Assembly (NCBI RefSeq): GCF_001640805.2
Contig: NC_066833.1
Coordinates: forward strand, 2,003,709 to 2,067,708
Origin: Lates calcarifer
Taxonomy: Eukaryota > Chordata > Actinopteri > Centropomidae
Length of the DNA: 64,000 nucleotides
Direction: 5' to 3'
Positions 51,701 to 62,650 of the stretch are shown piece after piece. The notes under the pieces are model-generated. The model was not told the origin of the DNA. It saw only the letters and a program-made list of their open reading frames with translations, and searched no databases. The translations under genes and the position numbers were made by a program. Positions within the stretch are counted from its first letter, which is position 1, and the number at the start of each line of letters is the position of its first letter.

Positions 51701-54188
51701 AGGTGAGATCAGGCTAAACGTCAGTCACAGGTGACTCTAACACAGGAGCTACACCTGTCTCAAACTCTGGTAATAGCACTAAGTATCGTTTGAGTACTTA
51801 ATGGAAATAATAGAAAGTTATTTTCCTGCTGAGTTAAAAACATTGTGGCTGGCCTTCACGTAGCACCTGATCGAGGAAAACAGAGCAAAGCAGACAAAAA
51901 GATGAAAGTCTGTTTGTCTTTTCTGCAGAAGGGAATCGTGTTTGAGATTCGGTTAGATGATGAAGGGATGAAAGGAGACGCAGAGAAGGAGAAAGAGGGG
52001 AGAGGAGAAGAAGGAAAGCAGGAGGAGGAGAAGGTGAGTGATGGAAGATGAGCTCCTCCTCTTCTTCTCTTTCTTTCTCTCACTCTGTTCCCAACTCCTC
52101 CAGCAGGACCTGGACCCTCTGAACCGGACTCTGAGCTTCCAGGAGGGGGAGGAGTTGAAGCTCAGGGACTGGTCGGAGATGAGGAAGGGGTGGAGCCAGA
52201 GGACTCCTCAGACTCTGCTGGATGCTCTCGCCAACATGGAGGTCAACTCTGTCTACAACACGGTGGTCAAGGCTGAACAAGGTGCAGTACACCTGTAAAA
52301 CTTTTCTGCTTTCCTTCACTTCTACTGAATGTTTCAATGAATCCAAGAAAAACACAAAACATGAAACAAACAAGCAAATATTTACAGTTTTACCATCAAT
52401 GACTGAGTACAAACTGATCAACAGCACAGAACACAGCCATTGTAAAGACAGACTGTAGCTATTATCAATGGTTTTATATTGAGAGCCAATCACCTGACTG
52501 TAACGTGAGGGAGAAGGATCAGTTTCAGCTCATGGTTTCTCTGTCTGGACCACAGCTTCAGAGGGAACACTGGACACAAACACCACTCCACATTAGGCCT
52601 GTCCCCTTATAAAAAATCTGGAGACAGAGCTGATAGAGCTCCCTCTGCTGGATCACAAGCAAACTACTCCACATGCTCAGGTCATCACAGCTTGAATATG
52701 AACATGTTGTAGACCAAAGCTGTGACCTCTGACCTCCCCTCCAGGTGTTGTTATTGCACCAAGTTATCACATACAGCCTTAAACTCACTGACGAGGACTC
52801 TGACAGTCAGAGATCAGAATGAGACCGTCTGGTTTGTCAGTGCAGTGTGACTCCGTCTCTACTCGCCCTCAGGTGAGGAGGCGGCAGGTCGCAGACAGTG
52901 GGTCGACGGCCCCCCCAACACCCTGCTGAACGCTCTCCATCAGGCTGAACTCACATCATCAACCCTGGACTCAGTGACTGCAGGTGAGGCAGCGAGAGTT
53001 GAATCTGCTGCATCTGGATGTTGCTGTTTGGGTAAAACAGAAAAGTTGAACAGCGACCAAACGCAGAGTGTCTTTACTGTCAGATTTAGAGCAGGACGGA
53101 GCAGAGGAGGAGAAGACAGAGGAGGATAAAGAGATGAAGAAGGAGGAGGAGGAGGAGGACTCTGATGTGGAGATGGATGAAGAGCGTCTGGAGCCGAGGT
53201 CGGACGATGACGACACGTAAGCCAGTGCTCGCTTCTCTTCATGTCTCTCTGCTCCTTCATGTTCGAGAGATCAGAGCTGCAGCAATTAACTGATTCATTT
53301 ATTTGTTGATCGATCTGATGAGCAAATAATCATTTTAGTCTTTTTTCAAGCAAATATGTGAATTGCTGCTTTTGTTGTCTTAAAGTAAATTTAATGTCTT
53401 TCGGATTTTGGAGTGTTTAAAAAAATATTATCAATGAATCTGCCGATCATTTTCTCTGCTCATCAATTAATGGTTCTGTTTATAAATTCAGAAAATAGTG
53501 AGAAATGTCTGTTATGATTTCTCACAGCCCAACAGGACGTCTTCAAATGTCTTTTTGTCCAACCAACAGCCAAAAACCTGAAGATGGTCTTTTTTTGGTC
53601 CAATTATATATACATCCAGTCAGAGAAGCTGGAAACAACAGATATTTGAACAGTTGCAGATGACCACTCCTGTTAATCAACTAATCGTTAATCAGCTCTA
53701 GATCAAACAATTTATTGATTACAGCAGTTTTCTCAGCTTCACGGTTTCTATAGTTACAGCTCTGTGACTTTGTAGGACAGACGTGTTTGTGCTCTGATCA
53801 GTTGTGATCATCATGTTGGATAACAGTTCCTCTGTTCCCATCAGGAACTTTGAGGAGTCAGAGGACGAGCTGAGGGAGGCGGTGGCAGACTCCATGAAGA
53901 ATCCTGTTTGTGATGGAGGACGGGAGCTCAGACGAGACAGAAAACACAGAGAAGAGGGAGGAGGAGGAGGAGGAGGAGGAGGAGGGGGAGGAGGGTGGGA
54001 TGGAGGACAGAGAGGATGGAGGTGCAGCGAGCGCTGCAGACCCTCAACACATCCAACCAGAGCTGAAAGATTCAGGCGCAGACGTCACCGTGGTCGTTTC
54101 CTCTGAGCCTGGAGAAGGTGACGGGCGGTCAGACGAGTCTCAGACAGATGATAACACGTCTTTGACTGAACAGCATCAGACCACCTGA
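38308..54188 (+). CDS. nek5: NEK5, NIMA-related Ser/Thr kinase (about 23 coding exons; last exon possibly frameshifted)
   Basis: NEK5 is a Ser/Thr kinase linked to centrosomes and cilia. Kinase exons: 38308-38430, 39391-39487, 39566-39663, 39751-39834, 41294-41364, 43059-43145, 44015-44069, 44446-44559, 45728-45814. Tail exons: 46421-46520, 48126-48238, ~49030-49070, 49163-49321, 50207-50285, 50701-50814, 50913-50993, 51438-51539, 51628-51702, 51929-52033, 52104-52281, 52873-52983, 53084-53216, 53845-54188. The kinase is intact: Gly-rich loop GEGAFG (11-16), K35, HRDIK (128-132), DFG (149-151), and [11 protein letters not shown]. Human NEK5 features follow, including [33 protein letters not shown] and two NTLL/QTLLDAL repeats, then an acidic tail. 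The junction into ~49030 and the last exon's frame are doubtful (see findings). The strict frame stops at 54106 (822 aa); the acidic frame stops at 54188. Confidence 0.9.
39040..39300 (-). repeat. Dispersed repeat, inverted mate of 26200-26470
   Basis: Reverse complement of the itm2b intron copy (gaggattcagctcctggtaa, cccatgatcccacgctactt), diverged by roughly a tenth by eye. It lies in the nek5 intron before kinase exon 2. Confidence 0.8.
39678..39724. repeat. (CA)n microsatellite in nek5
   Basis: A CA tract of more than 20 units with one CG interruption fills most of the 87-base intron between exons 39566-39663 and 39751-39834. Confidence 0.95.
39880..40509. repeat. Fold-back element, copy 4, with long 3' extension
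   Basis: Both arms are present (39880-40163) in the nek5 intron after the HRDIK exon. The central part has the opposite orientation to the other copies (gtgggagaagtaatcagata then tttactgaagtaaaagtacc), and the extension 40157-40509 matches copy 3. Confidence 0.9.
42141..42488 (-). repeat. Dispersed repeat, inverted mate of 29752-30115
   Basis: Near-identical reverse complement of the itm2b intron copy (caggtttgattctccgacat, aaaaggcggttgctaacgag). Confidence 0.9.
43949..43991. repeat. (TG)n microsatellite in nek5
   Basis: About 20 TG units with one GG interruption, directly upstream of the acceptor of exon 44015. Confidence 0.95.
44699..45100. repeat. Fold-back element, copy 5, with partial 3' extension
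   Basis: The arms run about 44699-44997 around the usual centre. The extension (gtaggaatcctatcatcatg, agacactgagaagaacaatc) matches copies 3 and 4 as far as about 45095 and then stops. Confidence 0.9.
45865..46210 (+). pseudogene. Tc1/mariner-type transposon remnant (5' part)
   Basis: The sequence starts with the 'ttcagaaagtattcac' terminal type. It then carries a decayed start of a fish Tc1-like transposase: 'tcaaagaaactgtctgcaga', 'gacaggattgtgtcgaggct', 'ggggaaggctataaaaactt'. Read in frame this gives an N-terminal helix-turn-helix with [12 protein letters not shown] and GEGYKN, then stops. It is broken by stops and gaps and clearly dead. It lies in the nek5 intron after the last kinase exon. 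Confidence 0.75.
46569..47100 (+). repeat. 'cagtttattaggtacacc' repeat with unidentified internal sequence
   Basis: It starts like the 18036 copy (cggcagtttattaggtacac). The following 500 bases have no recognised exon. The extent of the element is uncertain. Confidence 0.4.
49660..50060. repeat. MITE-like teleost repeat, relative of 4921-5080
   Basis: 'aaggccagaaacagttagcc', 'tcagctcctgtgaagcttta' and 'atgctaagctaagctaac' resemble the 4921 element. It lies in a nek5 intron. Confidence 0.5.
53957..53995. repeat. (GGA)n tract in the last nek5 exon
   Basis: GGA/GAG units run for about 36 bases inside coding sequence. They encode poly-Glu in one frame and poly-Gly in another. Such tracts are prone to length change and to misassembly. 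Confidence 0.9.
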
Positions 54189-55853
54189 GGCATCCCTGCA
54201 TTACAGCTGTGAATGTTTGGAAAGAGGAGAACTGGACGAGCACTTTATCTGAAGCTTACTGAGGCGTTCAGGATCCAAAAGGAAGTCTGATCGTCCCATG
54301 ACCAGCTGCTCCCAGACAGGACATGTCTGTTGTTCTGTGTTTTTCTAACTGTCAACAAACCAACAGTGTGTTAGTGCGTCTGTCAGCCCCTCCTCTGTCT
54401 GTGGGTCTCAGCTCTGAGTTCATTGGTTCATCAGTAATTTCTTAAAGCAGGGCTCGGCGATAAAACGTTAATATCCACAATATAATTTAGAAAATAATTT
54501 TTCTTGATAGGAAATACAACAATACTGAAAAATGTTTGATATAATTAATATCCAGGCTTCGTCAGCATGCACAGAAATGAATCATGTCGCATTAATAGAG
54601 GTGTGTGTTGTGTAAATTAGAACTGAGATTAGTGAGGTTAGATTTTATCAGGTTTGTTCCACCCTAACCCACAAGAGGGAGCTGCATCTTTCCAGTCATC
54701 CTAAAATACCAAGGTAAAATGAACTAATGTTACTGCCAGTTACTGAATGTAGCAAGTGTTGGTTCAGTTTTACTGATGTTAGAAAATTAGAAAAAAAAAA
54801 AACAGTTAGAAAAATACAGAATATGACCAGACTCGTCCTTTATGGTAAATCAGAGGATTAGTACCTTTCCTGTGCTCTAACTCTGTGTTTACTCTGTTTG
54901 TTGGCAGGACACCACAGGCAGTTCATTTTGAAGTGTTGTATTTATTAAGTAGAATTTCTCAGTGAAACAAGCTCAGAACATCCCTTCATACACAGACAGA
55001 CTTAAATAGTAGTAACGCCTCCTTCAAAATAAAGATTCTTCTACACATCATTATATTTCCATGCCTGGACCTCATCACAAACAGGAATGCAGGAAGTGAA
55101 ACAACATTTAAATAAGAGAGATTTGGCCTCTACCTTCACCCAGCAATGTGGTTTTAAGTGCTTCTTAAATGTACACAAAGGTCTTCACTCAACTCTTCAA
55201 CACAGACAAACACCAGTTTCTAATCCCATCACATCTATGCAGTCAGTCATCAGGAAATAATCAGTCACATCAGTATTAACTCCACACTCAGGCTGTATGT
55301 CTGGTTTTGTCCAAGGCTGGAACCATCGAACGTCTGATGTCTTTGCTTGACTTTAATGACGATTCATCAGTTGCATATTAATTTTCTTGTAGTTGATTAA
55401 TCAGTGCAGCTCTGCTCCACACAGCTCATCAGTGGTGGTGGATGAAAAGCTGAGCCTTGGATGTTAAACTCAACACAGCGTTAATGATCTGTATATTGAT
55501 CAGTCCAGATGTTGATGGCGTCTTGTTGGTGGAGCTCTCAGCTGGAGGTCTGACCCCTGTGGAAGGAAACACAGACCTGCTGATACCAGTTCCATCTGGT
55601 CTTTGTCTTTTTGATTGTCTCTAGTTCTCCTGTTGTCCAAGTGAAAACCTGCTGACTTTCACACTCACACATGAGTTTGACACATGCAAAGTCACTGTAA
55701 CTGTCCTGTATTGTTGTGTTTTTGCTGTTTAAAGGACAGTTTTTCCTGGATTTCCTCTATTATTTTTCATCGGGAACGAGACTCACAAAACTTTACTGAT
55801 GATGTTGGAAGCTTGGCTTGTTTTAATCACAGATATGACTCGTCTGTTCTCCC
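54189..55853. other. Convergent 3' ends of nek5 and alg11
   Basis: No coding exon found. A minus-strand AATAAA for alg11 lies at 54941-54946. No canonical plus-strand AATAAA was seen soon after the nek5 stop. A repeat-like 'gggctcggcgataaaacg' stretch is at about 54450. Confidence 0.5.
54941..54946 (-). terminator. Candidate alg11 poly(A) signal
   Basis: It reads AATAAA on the minus strand, about 910 bases beyond the alg11 stop. Confidence 0.45.
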
Positions 55854-58800
55854 TCATCGCTCCAGTTTAGTCATCAGAGACTCCGTGGCAGCGAGGAAAC
55901 AGGCCTCAAACTCCTGGTCGGAGAACCGCTCCACAGAGCGTCGGGCGTTCCGTCGGATCTCCAGTCTGGCCGCCGGCGACAGAGCCAGGATGGTTTCCAT
56001 GGCCGCGGCGTAGCTGTCCTCGCTGTCGGCCAGGAAACCCGTCTGCCCGCCCTCGTACGGCACCACGATGTCCAGCTTCGGACCTCCGGACTTGTGGGCG
56101 AGGACGATGGTACCTGCAGCCATGCACTCCACCACACCTGAGGACAGAGAGGAGGGGGTAAATCACTCACCTGTAGGAGATCCTCTGCTGCAGCTAACAG
56201 TAGGATCAACAGTTCAGTATCACCCAGTCCAGGAGATGTTTCAGTGAAAGCCTGACAAACTGTCTCTGAAGAAATCAACTGGGTTTATTTAGGACTTTTC
56301 AGTTCACTCAACTTTCATCAGCCTTAGCAGGTTAGCATGTTAGCATTTAATCTTGTGAATTAACTTCAGCACGCTAACAGAAGCAGCCATCTTGAAGAAT
56401 AGATCATTTTAGCACGCCATCGAGAAGCCAGCGTGATGTTTACAAAAAATGTGGATCAAAAACTGAAAGACCCAAAACACCCTGCGACCTGATAGCAGCT
56501 GCACTCACTTTATTTCACAACATACTGTTAGATGTTAGAAATAACAGACTCCAGGTGTTAATATGCATGCTAACATCAAGTGAAATATTAATATTTAGAA
56601 TCATACTGCTGGACATGAAAGTCACATGATCACCAAGATGATCAGGACTGATCCATGCGCTGACACCATGCTAACAAGCAGGGCCTGACATTAACTTTTC
56701 TGCTCCCCTGACACTGTGGCAAAGTTACTAGCCACTCGACATTTTCACTGGCCAGAGGTTTGTAGTTGGAAAGATACTTTTAATCTCATTAAAGCTGAAC
56801 CTTTTTTAATGTAAATGACCACAGTAAAGACTCAAATACTGGTGAGTAAATACTCGCCTCTGATAAGGTAAAGCTCCTTCAGCATGAAAACATGTGACTG
56901 ATTAAGACATAAAGAGTGAGTTTCCCTGTTTCCTGTACCATTGTCAGGGGAGCTCCTGCAAGTGTTGTGAATCTGTGTAAAATCATAGATGGAGAGAGGT
57001 CGACCCCAAAAAGTGGTTAGTAAAAGTGATGGTTCTACCCACCACTGCTGAATTCCACCCATGGGTGCTAATGTCAAGGCCCTGCTACTGTGGCTTTTTC
57101 TTCTGGACTGGTAGGTTTAGTTGTATTTAATCAGATAAATCTGCTGGTGTTACTGCAGATCAGTCAGTCAGTGGTAATGGTCTTGGCTGAGATGTAATGA
57201 AATGGATTCCTTTCATCTGTTGACCAATAAACTGTCACAGCTTTAAACTCTCTGTATCAGCCTGTCATTGGTCAGGTGTGTAGGTTTTATAAACACAACT
57301 CAGGTGTCATGTTGTGTGTTTGTGTGTTGTCCTCACCAATTCCAAAGTGTTCGTTCCACATGGTGTGCAGACCGATGGTGGCGTCCACCAGCTCTCTCTT
57401 CAGCTCCTCAAACGGGACGTTCAGTTTGAAGTCGACTCGGTCCGACACGCCCAGCTCCTGACAGAGCCCCCGCAGCATCAGCACCCTCTCCTCGTCCTCC
57501 TGGTTCCTGCATCCGCCGATCAGCACCAGCCGCAGCGACTCCCGCCCCCTGGGCCCCTCCCCTCTCCTGTCCAACAGTTTGCGAAACGCCCGGATCTGCA
57601 GCCGGTGGTCCTTCTCCGGTCTGAACTGAGCCACCGACACGATGGAGTGGCACTTCCTGTCCCCACCTCCTCCTCCACCTTCTTCCTCTTCCTCTCCACT
57701 CCCCAGCTCCCGCCCGAGCTCCTCCCAGCCCTCCTCCATCTCGTCTTCTTCCTCCTCCTCCAGCGGGACGTCCAGGAAGGCCCTGACGTCGCAGGGCGGG
57801 TAGACGATGCTGGTGCGGCTCGGCGAGCGCCACAGAGCCAGGATGTGTCCCAGCGTCCAGGTGGAGTTCACCATGATGACGTCGCTGCAGGAGCCGGCTA
57901 GGCCGTACAGCAGGGCGAAGCAGCAGTAGTACACCACCTTCACTGCACTCAGCACTGGGTTCCTGGAGATGAAGTCAGCGTTGTTGAACCTGGACGACAC
58001 AAGAGGGAGAAGACAGACGGCTGGAGTAAACTGGTGAATTTATTAATACCAGACTCCATTGACTAAAACAGGAGTTTTACAGAGCAGAACACAGGAGCTG
58101 CTGGAATACCACAGGTAGTGTGTCTGTGTTACTGTGTGGTACTTTTACTTCAGTAAAGTATCTGATTACTTCTTCCACCACTGAGAGTCACACAGTAACA
58201 CAGACACACTAACAGATGGAGGCAGTGGTATTCCAGCAGCTCCTGTGTTCTGCTCAGTTAAATCCCTGTTTTTGTCAATGGAGTCTGGTACTGATATATG
58301 AAAAAACCCAACCAGCTATGATAGGTGTGTGTTAGTGTGAGTGAGTGTTACCTGGGGTTCCTCTCTCTGACCGCAGACAACATGTCGGTGCTGACGGTGG
58401 GATAGTGGACGTAGCTCGCCACCTTACAGCCTCCCAGGTAGCGGAAGACGGGCAGAGTGAAGGCGTAGCCCATCGAGTCCACGTACAGGTCGGGAACAAA
58501 GGCCGTCAGAGCCTCCCAGCCTAAAACACAAACACACAACATTGTTGTGGTGGAAATGAACCACAACAAACCTGCCTTTGTGGGTCCTGGTCTTACCCAG
58601 GAACATGGATCCGGCGCTCTGGCCCAGCAGGGTGAAGTGAGGGTAAGAGGCGGCCTCCACCAGGACGCGGTGGCGCAGGAAGATGAAGGTGACCGGCCGA
58701 GGCAGCGTGATGTTGAAACGCTGTCGTGCTCCCTCCAGGATCTGCTCACCCGTCACTCCCTGATCGCCCGTGTAGACCACGAAGGAGACGCCCGGGTATC

Positions 58801-59811
58801 TGGGACGAAGAGGAGAAAACAATGATCTCAGCAGTGGTAGGTTCAAGTTCACGCCCAGCATTTGGGAGGCTTCTGCTCTGGACTTGTTAGTAGAGAAATA
58901 TTGTACATGCTTTACAAAGTAAGAGCTTTGCTAATGTGAAGAACATTTTTGATAGTTTGATAGATTTTGAAGGTCTCATTGATTCTTTTTACAAACCAAT
59001 CAATCAATTAACTGACAAACTGATCAGAAGTTAATAAATCATTAGTACTCATTGATGATATGTAATAATGTAATACTTTTCTGCACTCAGTACTTTTAGA
59101 TTGAACACTTCAACTACACTTCCCTTGTTTGACTCACATACTGTCGCTTTACTGACACTGCAGGACTTGGACTTGTAATGGAGTATTCTCACGGTGTAGT
59201 ATGAGTACTTTCATTTGAGTAAAAGACCTGAGTACTTCCCCTCCCTCCTCTTGGTCATGTAGCCAGATTGTGGATGTGTTATTAAATGTGTTAATAGATC
59301 CATGAGACCGACAGACGGACAGCTGAGACCCGTGTACCGGTTCATGAGGGCCCTCAGGGAGCACCACAGGACCCGCTCCCCGCCTCCTCCGGCGCTGCAG
59401 TACGGGTGGAAGAAAGCCACCGCGGGGCCGCCGTCCTGGGCCCGGCGGGCCTTGCGGCGGCCCTGCAGCCACACTCGGAGCCCCAGCAGGAGCAGCAGCA
59501 GGACCAGGGTCAGGAGCAGGCTGAGGTAGGCGCACGGCACGACCAGGGACCACAGCAACCTGAAGGGAGCGGGACACAGAGCACCGTGAACCGGCCGTGG
59601 GTGGTCGTGACACCGATTAGCTTGGTAGCTGCTAGCCGGGCTAAAGTTAGCCGCCCAACCGGCACCAGGAAACCCGGGTTAGTTTCTGAGTGAGTCTCGG
59701 TTTAAAGAAGATTTAACTTTAGCTCGGGTTAAAGCGGGAACCAGAGTTTTACCTCATCAGGTCACAGAAGCACAGGGAAAGGTGGTGGTGGTGGTGTTCG
59801 TGTCCTGCCAT
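55854..59811 (-). CDS. alg11: ALG11, GDP-Man:Man3GlcNAc2-PP-Dol alpha-1,2-mannosyltransferase (complete)
   Basis: ALG11 adds the fourth and fifth mannoses, from GDP-mannose, to the dolichol-linked N-glycan precursor on the cytosolic face of the ER. Coding exons on the minus strand are 59753-59811, 59338-59559, 58597-58799, 58352-58520, 57337-57989 and 55854-56137. Phases agree, giving 1590 nt or 529 aa (human 492). It has an N-terminal His run (residues 6-10) and a membrane segment at about residues 24-47 ([20 protein letters not shown]). The GT4 family motifs include [51 protein letters not shown] and [17 protein letters not shown] supplies the EX7E residues E431 and E439 across the last intron. 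The extra length is an acidic/Gly insert at about residues 294-330. It converges on nek5. The identification is certain. Confidence 0.97.
58045..58303. repeat. Fold-back element, copy 6
   Basis: Left arm from accagactccattgactaaa, right arm to gagtctggtactgatatatg. The outer ends of both arms are trimmed compared with copy 2. It lies in an alg11 intron. Confidence 0.85.
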
Positions 59812-60588
59812 CTTCACAACACTACTGTTGACGTTTCACTGCTGTCAGCTGACCCACAGGCCTCACTCTGATTGGCTGAGGGTTTGTTTACCTACACGTC
59901 ATCAACACGTGATGTATATTTACTTTTTACAGCAGAATAAAAAAAGCCAGGCAAATAAACACACGTATATAATTACATAAAAAAATCAACAGAAAATGTT
60001 TGAATTAAAATTATTGTTTACTTATATGACATGTGGTGCTATATTCAAATTATTATTATTGCTATTATTACAGTATTATTATGTTATCATTATCATTGGA
60101 GAGAGTTTGTTCCTGCGTATGTTTTCTACAACTTTACAAAATAAATAAAAAATAATAAAAAAAGAATCCAAACAAAATACTTGTCCATCTCTCTCCACCT
60201 TATATTACCTCTATAATCCACAGAAAACACAGTAATATTTGATATTTAACCTTCTTCTTGTTCATTTACCACAACTGGTTAAAATAAAAACGCCAGGCAG
60301 ATTTAATGTTGGTAAACAAGTCAGGGGTTAGTCTGAGAGGCAGTTTATTCTCTTGTATACATGTGGTATTTACATCTACACAATAATAAAAATAACAGTT
60401 CATCAGTGTGTGAGCTCCTCAGTGAAGATCAGGAGGACAAGCTGCTGGTGGGGACTGGGAGTTGTGCTGGGAACCACTGTGGCTCTGAAGGAAGTCACTG
60501 AGGCAGAAAATGGGAGGTGGAGCTCTGAAGCGGACATCTACTGAAACACAGACTGGAGTTATTATTGATTCAGTCTGATCAGACTAAA
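59812..60588. other. alg11 promoter and intergenic DNA
   Basis: Upstream of the alg11 start there is cacgtcatcaacacgtgatg at about 59895-59914, a CRE-like core next to an E-box (CACGTG). The rest is AT-rich, with a TTATTATTA-like stretch at 60048-60085. The minus-strand 60.6 kb gene's 3' end probably lies here. No coding exon seen. Confidence 0.45.
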
Positions 60589-60994
60589 CTATGAGGCGAG
60601 GCCTGTTACAGCTGAGTCACCTGACTGAAGCAGCTCCAGCAGGGGGTTCCTGGGGCGGCTCCGTGGTGGTTTACAGGGGAAACCCTCGGTCACTCTGTCC
60701 ATCAGCGGGGCAGAGGTGTCAGGCTGCAGAGGTGTGGGCGGGGCTGCCCTGGGGGCGGGGGTGTCAGCGTCCCATCTGCTGGGACGCCTCGTACCTGCAT
60801 CACTCTGATCCAGGATCACTGGACCTGCTGTGGTGGAGAGAAGCCTGGATCCCGACATGGACACTTGTGGTGGATCTGCATTAATCAGAGGTGAGTTTAC
60901 CTGAAGGTCTGGGAGCAGGAGGGGGTTTCACGATGGGAGGGGTTCTCCTGGGGGGCAGGGGCCTCCGAAGAAGCTGAGTGTGGTCAGAGGACAT
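60589..60994 (-). CDS. Unrecognised proline-rich protein, two coding exons, 110 aa
   Basis: I do not recognise this protein. Coding exons on the minus strand are 60901-60994 and 60589-60827, separated by a 73-base GT-AG intron, a normal small size for fish. The acceptor is preceded by a pyrimidine-rich tract (gcttctctccaccacag) and is a CAGCAG double site. The frame is open on both sides of the junction, giving 110 aa. The protein starts MSSDHTQLLRRPLPPRRTPP and is Pro/Arg-rich (PPRRTPPIVKPPPAPRPS, then DADTPAPRAAPPTPLQPD), with a leucine-containing end (NPLLELLQSGD). The proline motifs could bind SH3 or WW domains; this is inference. A noncoding first exon ending at 61415 (donor TTCA|gtaaga) probably precedes it. 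The continued open frame across the intron supports it as real. Confidence 0.55.
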
Positions 60995-61414
60995 GATGGG
61001 AGAGTGTCTGATGTCTGCTGAAGGAGCGGCTGTCAGATGAACATTTTTTATCGTTTTGTGTCTAGTTTGAGTCATTTTGTTTAATCTTGTTGACCTAATT
61101 AACACAATGTCCATTTTCCTTATAATTAGCACCTAATTAAATATGTCCGGTGAACTTACAGTGACATGAATAAACTTCGAGTTTACCTTAGATATAACAG
61201 AATCATCTAACACAGTGTATCTGTAGGAGAAATGTAGTTTAACGGGAGGAAAAGCTTCATTACTGCCTGACCTTTACCAACGGTCAGTGGCTAACCTGGT
61301 TAGTGGTTTGACTGTGAGCTGATGTAGTTTCATGTTTTATCACTAAATGGATAAACAGAGTTCATTTAAAATCACCTGGAATAGATAAATAATGATATAA
61401 TAATGATATCTTAC

Positions 61415-61954
61415 TGAAGAGATTTTCCCTTGTCGGCTTCCGGTTCAACAGACTCCTTAGCAACGGTCATAGCAACTGTCAACTCTCCGGTCACATCACC
61501 TCCACACACTCAGAGGTCGCATTTTACAGGTAGATATTTATTTGTTTGTTTTTAATATATTTTTGTATTGAAATGTAAAGATTATAAATTGAAGTGTTGC
61601 GTCCTGTTCGTTCAGTGTTGTGGTGATTTTCGGCGGAGTCACTGGGTCACATTACAGCCATTCAAACCAGTCTCCATACGATATTTATGTAAAATAAATG
61701 AATTCCACCTGCTAATCAAAATAAGTGTCCAACTCAAACTCAAAACTTCACTTCAGGTTATAACGGACAGAAATCCAACCAATCGGCTCACTCTACCTTT
61801 CCCCAACCTCCACACCTGCTCCTGATTGGCTCCAAACTCAGGTGAATCAACTACCTCGTTGCTGCTTGTTAGCTCTGTTAGCGACTGCTGTAGAGCGCCA
61901 GAGTCCAACCGATTAAACTTAGTTTTCTGTCGAAACTGGTAGTCGATCAGGAAA
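61415..61954. promoter_or_regulatory. Candidate divergent promoter between the two small genes
   Basis: The minus-strand gene appears to begin near 61480 and the plus-strand ORF begins at 61955. Direct tagcaac repeats at 61458-61476 look like RFX half sites. No TATA box was seen. Confidence 0.35.
61458..61476. promoter_or_regulatory. Paired RFX half-site-like motif
   Basis: tagcaac occurs twice 12 bases apart (tagcaacggtcatagcaac), giving GTTGCTA half sites on the minus strand in direct order rather than the usual inverted X-box. Confidence 0.3.
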
Positions 61955-62650
61955 ATGTGGGACATCAGGAGAGCAGGGCTGCTCTCAGAGCTTTTTACAG
62001 TTTGTGGATCAGTTCGGCTCAGAGACGAGACCGACACACCGGAAGTTAACGAGGTGAGATCCAGTTTTACATTTACCTGGTGGCAGGTAGATAAACAGCG
62101 GTGTATAGAGGGTTTAAGTCAAGTCAGGTCTTTTATAGAGCAGATTTAAAAACTGCAAACTGCGAAGTGCTTTACATCGCCGGAAGTACAGGAACATTGT
62201 AAGTTAAATGAACAGAGTTAAGATGTGCAGTATATTAAAGATGTCACTCACATACAATGAGTACAACCATGGCTGGATCAGAACCCCCTGTCCTGTGTTA
62301 GTCCTTTTTGGTTAGTTTGGTAAACCATTCTTGTTTTATATGAAAGATGCCAGTGACACGTTGGTGTAGCAGTGTAGTGTTAGTATGGTAGATAACCACA
62401 GTGTTACACTGATCTACAGCACATGTGTGTGTTATTTAGTCTGATAGATCTGAAACAATCAGTCCATTCATTGATTAGCTGATTGACAGAAAATGAATCT
62501 GCAGATATTTAGATAAAACAGTTGTTTTGTTATTTATTGTGTTTGTGTTTGTCTCTTTGTGTCAACATGCAGAGATGGTTCTCCCAGTCTGGTTTGGAGG
62601 AACCTGATTGGCCCATACAGAGCTCTGACCTCAGGTCTGAGGTGAACTGA
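61955..62650 (+). CDS. Unrecognised small ORF, two exons, 58 aa
   Basis: I do not recognise this. Exon 61955-62053 (33 codons, start MWDIRRAGLLSELFTVCG) ends at gag|gtgaga. The next exon, 62573-62650, starts after caacatgcag and reads RWFSQSGLEEPDWPIQSSDL before a TGA. The phase is 0 at both ends. The peptide has no signal sequence or domain that I can see. Two clean splice sites and a frame that continues correctly favour a real exon pair, but the length is short and the ORF could be chance. AATAAA-like signals follow at about 63098 and 63131. Confidence 0.35.

Noticed and set aside
57314..57901. 195-codon plus-strand frame opposite alg11
   Set aside because: It is the antisense of the large alg11 exon, whose coding strand is certain by homology.
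60876..60900. 25-base intron joining the proline-rich frame to an upstream acceptor
   Set aside because: It is far too short to be spliced; the 73-base intron ending at 60828 keeps the frame and has a proper pyrimidine tract.
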